Source: Dehalococcoidia bacterium
Lineage (GTDB): Bacteria > Chloroflexota > Dehalococcoidia > Dehalococcoidales > BS750m-G39
NCBI GenBank assembly: GCA_011176635.1
Contig: DUEC01000002.1
Span: 1-39,269, forward strand
Length of the DNA stretch: 39,269 nucleotides
Direction of reading: 5' to 3'
This document shows, in pieces, positions 26,320 to 33,045 of this stretch (the first letter of the stretch is position 1; every line of letters starts with the position of its first letter). The notes below the pieces were generated by a model. The model ran no database searches, had not been told where the DNA came from, and worked only from the letters and a program-made list of their open reading frames with translations. The position numbers and the translations under genes are program-made.

Positions 26320-27066
26320 CTAATCTATCCTTTCCCGCAGCTTCTTCCATGTATCTGTAATAAGGAAACTTTCCTCCATATTCTCAATCATCGTGACAAA
26401 TCTCGTCATAGGCACAGAGAGACTGAGCACATCTTTAGGCAGGTAGGGTCGTGCTGAGGGGTCAAACATCCCTATAACAGCTCTACGATGTCGTGATTCC
26501 TTTTCTAGGTACGGGTAAGACACGATTGAAGCACAGCCTGAGCCCATGGGCGTAAATACGCCTTCCGGTTCGGACTCGTCAAAATTCACTAGGGTGAATA
26601 GGCCGGACAGGACATCGGGTTGGGCGAAGAATATGACCACTTCTGGATTATCTTCTTTTTCGAGGTTGTCCCATCTTTTGAATATAATAAGAGGTGCAGG
26701 TGCTTTAAAATTAGGCCAGTTCTTCACAATCTCTTTGACCAGTTCCGGCGATTTCTTATAGCGTTCACCCTCCATCTTGCCGGGAATGCCACAAGACAGG
26801 AAGTACTCGAAGTCGGGCATTAAGCCTTCTGTAAAGCCAAGATATCTTCTTCCACCAAGGCAGCCAATTGAATCTGCATTGAAGCTGAAAGAGCTCCCTT
26901 TTCTCACCTCCACCAGTGCCCCTATTACACACCGAGCTACTGAGCCAGGCTTGACCAGTTCCGCCGGTCCTTCTTTATCGCTGTAGTAAAAAGTGATAGG
27001 AAGCTCGGCATTATGGAAATACTTCCTCCAGAGTGTAGTAAATCTGTCTTTGATTTCCATATCCAT
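26320..27066 (-). CDS. DUF169-family protein
   Basis: LPITFYYSD, ARCVIGALVEVRKGSSFSFNADSIGCLGGRRYLGF, FFAQPDVLSGLFTLVNFD, MGSGCASIVSYPYLE. Confidence 0.8.
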   Translation of the reverse strand: MDMEIKDRFTTLWRKYFHNAELPITFYYSDKEGPAELVKPGSVARCVIGALVEVRKGSSFSFNADSIGCLGGRRYLGFTEGLMPDFEYFLSCGIPGKMEGERYKKSPELVKEIVKNWPNFKAPAPLIIFKRWDNLEKEDNPEVVIFFAQPDVLSGLFTLVNFDESEPEGVFTPMGSGCASIVSYPYLEKESRHRRAVIGMFDPSARPYLPKDVLSLSVPMTRFVTMIENMEESFLITDTWKKLRERID

Positions 27067-27131
27067 AGGCGCACTCCTTAATTAGACCCCTTTTTTCAAT
27101 TATAGCAAAATTAGTTTGAACAGCAACAAAG

Positions 27132-27256
27132 GGTAAGGTAACCCAGAAGTGGCTCAAGGACCGCAAGAGCAGAATGCCGACCTGTGGCGAGTTGCCCCAT
27201 TACCAGAAGGTGATAGTTACTCTGAAGGAAACAAGGAATTCCCTTGAGGAGCTAAT
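27132..27256 (+). pseudogene. Gene remnant resembling the C-terminus of a Type ISP / N6-adenine DNA methylase-type protein
   Basis: + frame from about 27132: GKVTQKWLKDRKSRMPTCGELPHYQKVIVTLKETRNSLEELILA. The KWLKDRK...HYQK.IV.LKET pattern is recalled from methylase C-termini; no intact gene upstream. Confidence 0.5.
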
Positions 27257-27577
27257 ATTAGCCACGGTTACCTCGCCCACGATATATACCTCAAGCTGTT
27301 GGTAGCTCGGTGTCCCACCTCCACCCCCACCCCCAGGCGGCGGTAATTCCTCAAGCAGGTAGTTTATGGTGAAGGAAAAGCTATCACCCTGAGAATCGTT
27401 TTGAGGCTCTCCCGTTTCCGCGAATTCCCACTCCCAAACCAGGATGAGAGTCTCACCGGCGGAGAGCTGGTTTACCTTAATATAATTTGTATCGACTGCA
27501 CTTTGTGGCAGCTGGTGAATTGTAGCCGGCAAAGTTATGTTGGTGGTTAACCGCTGACAGGAGGCAGGGTAACCCAT
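27200..27577 (-). CDS. Fragment of a TasA/camelysin-like surface protein module with Pro/Gly linker; C-terminus probably chimeric
   Basis: NITLPATIHQLPQSAVDTNYIKVNQLSAGETLILVWEWEFAETGEPQNDSQGDSFSFTINYLLEELPPPGGGGGGGTPSYQQLEVYIVGEV. The last ~20 aa are the antisense of the + strand methylase-like remnant. Confidence 0.55.
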   Translation of the reverse strand: MGYPASCQRLTTNITLPATIHQLPQSAVDTNYIKVNQLSAGETLILVWEWEFAETGEPQNDSQGDSFSFTINYLLEELPPPGGGGGGGTPSYQQLEVYIVGEVTVANISSSREFLVSFRVTITFW

Positions 27578-27927
27578 AAGCCCTGTACCTCATCGTAAAA
27601 GGCGATGACCGGTGAAGAAGCGCCAGCAGGCAGGTCATCGGGGTCATAGCTGAGCTGTATTATCAGTGAAGGGTCGAAGAAGGTGGCGCTATAACAGGGG
27701 TCATTCCTGTCGCTATCTTCATACCCCGTAAAATCATAGACCGGGCTTGCTATTGCCATATCCTCCGGTGGAGGCGGTCCATAATCGGACAGACTCATCA
27801 CCACTACGTGTGGGAAGCAGTAGCATCCCGCACACTCACCACAAAGTATCTCCATGTTATAGAGAATCTCCAGGAAGTGTAGATCATCACTATCTCTTTC
27901 ATGCCGATATTCTAAGTCCGCCTCCAC
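27547..27927 (-). CDS. Fragment resembling the C-terminal module of a large surface protein
   Basis: PPPPEDMAIASPVYDF...ATFFDPSLIIQLSYDPDDLPAGASSPVIAFYDEVQGLWVTLPPVSG; GTG start overlapping the upstream gene. Confidence 0.5.
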   Translation of the reverse strand: MEADLEYRHERDSDDLHFLEILYNMEILCGECAGCYCFPHVVVMSLSDYGPPPPEDMAIASPVYDFTGYEDSDRNDPCYSATFFDPSLIIQLSYDPDDLPAGASSPVIAFYDEVQGLWVTLPPVSG

Positions 27928-28511
27928 AGCAGAACAAAACCTGCAACTAAACCGATAACCACCAGTGAGAATGCCCCGATTATGATTGCCAGTATCCTGT
28001 TATGGGCATCTCTCAAGTCATTTACCTCGGCTGTAATCTGAGCCTGCTGGCTCTCCAAGGTGCTCATCCGCTGCTCCGAAGCACTTTCCATGAGACTCGC
28101 TACGTGACCTTGGCTGTCCAACGATTCCGCCAAGGCGCTGATTTCGGAGCTATGCTCTTGCACCAGCAAAATTACCTTAGCCAACCCTTCTACTGTCAAC
28201 TCTACCGTGTCACCATATTCACTTATCCAAGACTGGAAAGGTGCTAATTCCTCGCCAATTCTCTGATTAACCCATCCAATGTCAAATCCACCCCCGCCTA
28301 GCATAGTGAAAACAGCGATAGGGTCGTTGAGATTATGACCGTTTATCCAGACCTGAGGATTATTCCCGAATATGTCCAAGTCCACATTAGGATCGTCTCC
28401 CACCACCACTATGTCAACGTCCAGACCGGGATCGGCATAGGCAACCGAGCTGACACCTAGAAGCATGGCTGCCAGTAGAAATGCTGCAAATACTATTTTC
28501 AACCACTTCAT
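27912..28511 (-). CDS. Secreted, membrane-anchored beta-repeat/coiled-coil protein
   Basis: Signal peptide MKWLKIVFAAFLLAAMLLGVSSVAYA, repeats GLDVDIVVV/GDDPNVDLDIF/GNNPQVWINGH, coiled-coil-like middle, C-terminal TM IIIGAFSLVVIGLVAGFVLLWRR. ATGA-type 4-nt overlap with the upstream gene. Confidence 0.75.
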   Translation of the reverse strand: MKWLKIVFAAFLLAAMLLGVSSVAYADPGLDVDIVVVGDDPNVDLDIFGNNPQVWINGHNLNDPIAVFTMLGGGGFDIGWVNQRIGEELAPFQSWISEYGDTVELTVEGLAKVILLVQEHSSEISALAESLDSQGHVASLMESASEQRMSTLESQQAQITAEVNDLRDAHNRILAIIIGAFSLVVIGLVAGFVLLWRRT

Positions 28512-28972
28512 TTTTTCACCTCCTTTCCCCCTGGTTTTGCCAGTTGGGTATCTTTTTTATCTATATTGTTTTTCGCCCTCCTCCTGATTAATAAGAAAGC
28601 CAGCAATCCCGCCGCCGGGAACACCCCCGATATAACTGGCACTACACTCCCCTGTGCCGGCTCATCAGGTTTCTGGGCAGGGTTATCAAGGCTGTGGTCA
28701 TCTAAAAAGACCTGAGACTCATCGCTGGCTTCAATATTAACCCCTACCTCATCACCGGCATCAATGTGAACCTGTGAAGGGCCTTCCACCCCAACATTAA
28801 GCTCGGCAGGACCTCTCACTTCAATGTCAACCTCCAAGTCGCCATCTATACCAATATCAATAACCGTGTCCGAATCTTCGTCAGGGGGGTCATCGGCATA
28901 GGCAACCGGGCTGGCAAATAGAAGCGTTGCCAGCATCATAAATATCACCGATAATAAACTAAACCACTTCAT
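28508..28972 (-). CDS. Secreted, membrane-anchored decapeptide beta-repeat protein (paralog-like to 27912-28511)
   Basis: Signal peptide, five 10-aa units GDLEVDIEVR/GPAELNVGVE/GPSQVHIDAG/DEVGVNIEAS/DESQVFLDDH, C-terminal TM followed by RRRAK. Confidence 0.75.
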   Translation of the reverse strand: MKWFSLLSVIFMMLATLLFASPVAYADDPPDEDSDTVIDIGIDGDLEVDIEVRGPAELNVGVEGPSQVHIDAGDEVGVNIEASDESQVFLDDHSLDNPAQKPDEPAQGSVVPVISGVFPAAGLLAFLLIRRRAKNNIDKKDTQLAKPGGKEVKK

Positions 28973-29001
28973 TTTAACTTAACCCCCCTTTATTCTGGGG
29001 T

Positions 29002-29035
29002 GGTTGCCCCCACCCCCATCGAGATGGGGGCAACC
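29002..29035. other. Intra-operon stem-loop between the secreted-protein gene and the repeat-protein genes
   Basis: Perfect 11-bp arms GGTTGCCCCCA (29002-29012)/TGGGGGCAACC (29025-29035). Confidence 0.75.
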
Positions 29036-29046
29036 TAAATTACAGC

Positions 29047-30033
29047 CTAGTCGGCTCGCATTGAATAGTTGTCAACATCGCAAGTACCGTTGACCCAATT
29101 AGCGATGATAGACACTGACGCAGACCCAGGCGAACCATCACCGGTAACAGTTATTCCTGTACCGAAGGGAGTGCCGGAATGGCTCAAGTCCGAAGTAACT
29201 TGGTAAGATCCTTCACCTATGGCCTCAAAGTAGCCCGTACCTTCTGCATGGAAGCTTGCCATCCAGGCGTTGCAATTATTACAGCCACAGTCAACGCCCA
29301 GGCTAGTCCCGTATATATAGGACGGAGTACCACCGTATGTGGTGTTACCCGTAGATTGTGAGCTCAAGCAGTGCAGCTGGGCTAAGCCGCTACCGCTTGA
29401 AAAAACCCATGCGTCGCTCACGTTTGAGGTTGGGGTGGCTGGGGGTGGTACACTTCCACTACCAATGTAGCGCACCAGCTCATAGTAATCGGCACCTGCT
29501 GCTTCAAGGTTGTAACCATTCGCAGTATGTGGATTCCCATAGGTGCAGTCCTTCAGCGCGGCAAAGTTGGTCCAACTTCCCGTAGCCATGGCACCCCAGG
29601 AACCCTCACCGACCACACTAACATGGCTATAAGACTCCTGACCAGCGACTCCATACATGCTCTCATAAGAGTCATTTCGGGTGGTACGATAGTCAATGAA
29701 GCCATTTATTACCTCAGCATCTATGTAAGTGCTGAAGTTATCCACGCCCATATAAGGGTATGCTGTGTTTTGGGTTAGGCTGGCAGTAAAGCTACCCGAA
29801 ATGTGACTCCCAGTACACGCGGTATTGAAGTGTGTTTCGGCGTCGTCACCAGAATAAACATCGCCTGCGACCCAGCCCGTTCCATCCCAAGTAACATTAA
29901 CCTCACCAGTAACCCCAGCGTCATCGCTACCTCCAATATCAGCATCTAGACCCTCAGCGGCCAGGGAGACGGAGCCAAAGGACAGGGTAGTTACCACTGC
30001 CAATACTAAGGCAATTCCAAAAATCTTTTTCAT
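29047..30033 (-). CDS. Secreted protein of unknown function, Cys-containing, Ser/Thr/Gly-rich
   Basis: Signal peptide MKKIFGIALVLAVVTTLSFGSVSLAAEG; strong SD (aaaggagg) upstream; DCGCNNCNAW, TCDVDN cysteines. Confidence 0.75.
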   Translation of the reverse strand: MKKIFGIALVLAVVTTLSFGSVSLAAEGLDADIGGSDDAGVTGEVNVTWDGTGWVAGDVYSGDDAETHFNTACTGSHISGSFTASLTQNTAYPYMGVDNFSTYIDAEVINGFIDYRTTRNDSYESMYGVAGQESYSHVSVVGEGSWGAMATGSWTNFAALKDCTYGNPHTANGYNLEAAGADYYELVRYIGSGSVPPPATPTSNVSDAWVFSSGSGLAQLHCLSSQSTGNTTYGGTPSYIYGTSLGVDCGCNNCNAWMASFHAEGTGYFEAIGEGSYQVTSDLSHSGTPFGTGITVTGDGSPGSASVSIIANWVNGTCDVDNYSMRAD

Positions 30034-30138
30034 TTGGTTCCTCCTTTATAGATTTTTTCTTGCCACCCGACCGACCACGGGTATAGGCAAGTCCTCAGTC
30101 TCCTGAGAGCCAATTTTCTATAACTATCACCCCCCGTT

Positions 30139-30294
30139 TTAACCTTTAACCTGATTATTGGTTAACGCTTCCCTAGCATCCTGCAAAGATTTCCTCTGGT
30201 CTTTGGCAAGCCAGCCACAAGCAAGATATACTCTACTTTCCAACTCCGTAAGCCTCCGCAAAACAAAAAACCGACCCAAAAGGGTCGGTTTCAC
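30139..30294 (-). CDS. Small ORF (51 aa) not in the ORF track
   Basis: GTG start, AGGGAG 6 nt upstream; VKPTLLGRFFVLRRLTELESRVYLACGWLAKDQRKSLQDAREALTNNQVKG*; helical, charged, coding-like composition. Confidence 0.45.
   Translation of the reverse strand: MKPTLLGRFFVLRRLTELESRVYLACGWLAKDQRKSLQDAREALTNNQVKG
30271..30288 (-). terminator. Terminator-like hairpin (minus strand) upstream of the secreted-protein operon
   Basis: CCGACCC-AAAA-GGGTCGG (+ strand); on the minus strand followed by TTTTTTGTTTT. Confidence 0.7.
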
Positions 30295-30431
30295 TATTGG
30301 CTCCCTACAACCCAAGTGTCCAACTACAGGTCGTAGTTCAAAGCCCCCTATGAGTATGGTACTGGCGTTGCCATGAGGTTATCTTTTTTCTCGTTAACTT
30401 AGTCGCTCTACCTCCTAAGCCTACTTAAGCG
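30289..30431 (-). ncRNA. Candidate structured leader RNA / small RNA
   Basis: Lies between a promoter (30438-30466) and the hairpin at 30271-30288; contains local stems AACTAC-GACCT-GTAGTT, TGGC-AAC-GCCA, GAGGU...ACCUC. No known riboswitch class recognised. Confidence 0.4.
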
Positions 30432-30437
30432 GACTGT

Positions 30438-30466
30438 ATCTTACCTATACGGACATACATTGTCAA
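30438..30466 (-). promoter_or_regulatory. Putative sigma70-type promoter driving the leader/surface-protein operon
   Basis: Minus strand TTGACA (30461-30466), 17-nt spacer, TAAGAT (30438-30443). Confidence 0.6.
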
Positions 30467-30761
30467 GATATCCAACCTAACTTTTCCTCACCTTTCCCCC
30501 CGATTTAGGACTTCTGAGCTATTACTATTTACTAGTCAAACTGGGCCATTTGGGTGATTGCGCGGTTAATGGTAGTTATCATATTGGTTCAGAGGTAGTC
30601 GAGGGTAGTATGATACAAGCACCGTGACCGGCCAAAATATACAGACTGGTAAAGCAGCCTTTCGCTTGTCTAGTAAGGAATTTGGTAGGAGGCTGTGTCA
30701 GAGGTCACAAAACTGACATTTGTTACCTTCGTGCTTTTCACCTTGCTTGTGCAATAGGGTG

Positions 30762-30789
30762 TTGACAATCTCACAATCAGGAGTAGAAT
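30762..30789 (+). promoter_or_regulatory. Orphan promoter-like sequence
   Basis: TTGACA (30762-30767), 16-nt spacer, TAGAAT (30784-30789); no intact + strand gene immediately downstream. Confidence 0.4.
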
Positions 30790-30813
30790 TTGAGTATAGA
30801 CATATGGAATAAC

Positions 30814-31068
30814 TTAGACAAACATAATTGTAGTGCTTGGTGTTTGCTTCTCCCACTTCCCATCACCGAGGGCAAACCATTGCTCACAAGCTTTTGGGTA
30901 TTCACCAATAGGTACCAACTCAAGTATCTCACCGCCCAAATGAGCGAGAAGATTTGAAAGCTCCCGCTCATTCAATATCGGCGACTCCGGGGCGTGCGTT
31001 GTATAAGGGAAGTCTGACGATATTAATGGATCAATAGTAAAGCAATGATGTTTATAATACCAGTCCAA
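30814..31068 (-). CDS. Hypothetical protein (possibly a truncated gene)
   Basis: 84-aa ORF with coding-like composition (NERELSNLLAHLGGEILELVPIGEYPKACEQWFALGDGKWEKQ), TTG start without clear SD. Confidence 0.4.
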   Translation of the reverse strand: MDWYYKHHCFTIDPLISSDFPYTTHAPESPILNERELSNLLAHLGGEILELVPIGEYPKACEQWFALGDGKWEKQTPSTTIMFV

Positions 31069-31073
31069 TATTT

Positions 31074-31220
31074 GTGCCGGCGGGGGTAAAGCACGGCCCG
31101 GTAATCTGGAAAAGGCTCACCCGCCCGCACCTGCAGATAGCGATGGTGCTCGGCGCCGGCAACCTGGCTGAGGCCGACCCGGGAGGGCATGAGAAGCTGA
31201 GGGAGGAGGGGAAGCTTTAA
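31074..31220 (+). pseudogene. 3' remnant of a GC-rich gene of unknown identity
   Basis: Frame VPAGVKHGPVIWKRLTRPHLQIAMVLGAGNLAEADPGGHEKLREEGKL*, abrupt composition change at its 5' edge, no SD or proper start. Confidence 0.45.
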
Positions 31221-31240
31221 TAAAAAAACGACAAGGGGTA

Positions 31241-31268
31241 TTGACAAACGCCGATAAACAATTATAAT
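31241..31268 (+). promoter_or_regulatory. Consensus sigma70-type promoter upstream of the DUF378 gene
   Basis: TTGACA (31241-31246), 16-nt spacer, TATAAT (31263-31268), both hexamers perfect. Confidence 0.75.
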
Positions 31269-31341
31269 AAAACTCCTGATATGTGAAATTAACTGAATAA
31301 TCGAAATAAAGTAGTAGTCGGGTTGGGCAGATGAGGCAAAG

Positions 31342-31390
31342 AAAGGGCACAGAACCGCCAATTGAGAGGCGGTTGATAGTGCCCTTTTTT
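31342..31390 (+). terminator. Intrinsic-terminator-like nested hairpin in the DUF378 leader (attenuator candidate)
   Basis: AAAGGGCAC (31342-31350)/GTGCCCTTT (31379-31387), inner AACCGCC (31353-31359)/GGCGGTT (31368-31374), then T tract; SD aaggagg and ATG follow directly. Confidence 0.75.
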
Positions 31391-31413
31391 ATTAAATTCA
31401 AAGGAGGTCAAAC

Positions 31414-31617
31414 ATGGAAACGCTAGCTATCGTCTGCATAATCATTGCTGCTGTAGGTGCCCTAAACTGGGGTTTGGTCGGACTATTCAAGTTCGACCTA
31501 GTGGCTTTGATCGCGGGGGGCAAGAAGTTCGGGGAAGTCAATATCCTCTCTCGTCTAATTTATATCATAGTAGCCGCCGCCGGCGTTATAGCTGCTGTCT
31601 ATTATTTGACCGATTAA
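31414..31617 (+). CDS. DUF378 family small membrane protein
   Basis: IIAAVGALNWGLVGLFKFDLVALI ... LIYIIVAAAGVIAAVYYL, two TM helices; SD aaggagg. Confidence 0.88.
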   Translation: METLAIVCIIIAAVGALNWGLVGLFKFDLVALIAGGKKFGEVNILSRLIYIIVAAAGVIAAVYYLTD

Positions 31618-31810
31618 GCTTTAAGGCTTATTGACGACCAAGCTTCAGCCTTTCCTAAAGCTTTGCTTTGCGCTTTGCTGCGGCCTAACCATGAATCGAG
31701 CGTAGGCGTGCAAGTGCAGCGTTATTTCACGCATGCCGTGCACTGCGGTACCTGGCGAAGCTGATGCTGAGCAAAGGGTAAGTAAGACTGTTATCTCGCC
31801 AAATAAAAAA

Positions 31811-31830
31811 GGGGAGCCGAAAGGCTCCCC
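31811..31830 (-). terminator. Intrinsic terminator downstream of dnaN
   Basis: GGGGAGCC-GAAA-GGCTCCCC (+ strand); on the minus strand followed by TTTTTTATTT. Confidence 0.85.
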
Positions 31831-31854
31831 TCTCTATAACCTCTAAATACTATC

Positions 31855-32988
31855 CTACCACTGCACGAACATGGGCATAACCACATGCAGGTAGTTATCC
31901 ACCCCTACCGGTTTCAGCACCCCTGGGCTGGAAGGATTGGTCGTCTCCAGGGACACCTGCGCCTCACCAAGCACGCTCAAGACATCGGTCAGATACTTGC
32001 CGTTAAAAGCAATCTTGGCTTCCTCGCCCTCAACCATGGCATCAATCTCACCGACATCATCGCCAACCTCCTCGGAACGCGCCGAAACCACCACCTTGCC
32101 CGGGGTCATCTCGCCGCCGGGGGTCACCACCAGGCGGACGATGCCGCTGCCGTCACGGGCAAAGATAGAGGCGGTCTTGGTCGCCCTCAAGAAATCGCCG
32201 ACGCTAATCACCGCCTTGGTAGTGCTGCTCTTGGGAATGAGCTGGGAATAATTGGGGAAGGTGCCCTGAATCAACTGGGAGACCAGCTCGACATTCTTCA
32301 AGCTAAACAGGGCCTGCCCCTTATCGGGGTTCACCATTATCTCCACCGCCTCCTCCTGCTCGGCGATAAGCCGATTCAGCTCGCCCAGGGCGCGGGCGGG
32401 AATAATGACCTCGGTCTTCTTGCTCACCGCCTTGGCCAGGGGCAGTTTGTAGACGGCCAGGCGGAAGCCGTCGGCCGCCGCCAGTGTCAGCAAATCACCC
32501 TCAAAGACGGCATCGACGCCGGTAAGTACCGGCCGGGACTCCTCGGTGGCAGCGGCAAAGACCACCCGGGCAATCCCCTGGCGGAGGGCTTCCACCTCAA
32601 CCTTGGTGGTAACGCCCCCTTCAACCTTGGGGATAGGGGGAAAGTCCTTGGCGTCGACCCCGCTGATGCGCGCCTCAAAGCGGGCGCACTTTAAGCCCAC
32701 GGTCTTGGTCTGGGGAGAAAGGCTGATATCCACCTTCTCCGCCGGCAGGGAGCCGATAAACTCGGAGAGAAGACGGGCGGGAACGGTGATTGCCCCCTCC
32801 TCCTCCACCTTAGCCCCAATCCAGCAGCTGACCGCCATTTCCAGGTTGGTAGCCGCCAGTTTAAGCCGCGACTGGTCCGTAGCCAGGAGGACGTTATTGG
32901 TTATAGGGAGGGTGGTTCTGACCGCTACCGCTCTCCCCACCACGCTAAGCCCCCGGTCTAGATTCTCCTGAAGACATGATAACTTCAT
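31855..32988 (-). CDS. dnaN: DNA polymerase III subunit beta (sliding clamp)
   Basis: MKLSCLQENLDRGLSVVGRAVAVRTTLPITNNVLLAT, AADGFRLAV, C-terminal VDNYLHVVMPMFVQW. Start at 32988 rather than the ORF-track 33036. Confidence 0.93.
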   Translation of the reverse strand: MKLSCLQENLDRGLSVVGRAVAVRTTLPITNNVLLATDQSRLKLAATNLEMAVSCWIGAKVEEEGAITVPARLLSEFIGSLPAEKVDISLSPQTKTVGLKCARFEARISGVDAKDFPPIPKVEGGVTTKVEVEALRQGIARVVFAAATEESRPVLTGVDAVFEGDLLTLAAADGFRLAVYKLPLAKAVSKKTEVIIPARALGELNRLIAEQEEAVEIMVNPDKGQALFSLKNVELVSQLIQGTFPNYSQLIPKSSTTKAVISVGDFLRATKTASIFARDGSGIVRLVVTPGGEMTPGKVVVSARSEEVGDDVGEIDAMVEGEEAKIAFNGKYLTDVLSVLGEAQVSLETTNPSSPGVLKPVGVDNYLHVVMPMFVQW

Positions 32989-33045
32989 AGCGCACCCCAC
33001 ATAAGAAATTACTGGTGATAGCGTAGTATATACCAATAATTATTT

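Noticed and set aside
30158-30376. + strand ORF MVNASLASCKDFLWSL... over the leader region
   Set aside because: Overlaps the minus strand small ORF, hairpin and candidate leader; no SD and no coding-like pattern.
31023-31401. Minus strand ORFs over the DUF378 leader (MAVLCPFFASSAQ..., MNLIKKGTINRL...)
   Set aside because: They run antisense across the promoter, terminator and gene-tail remnant, with no plausible domain content.
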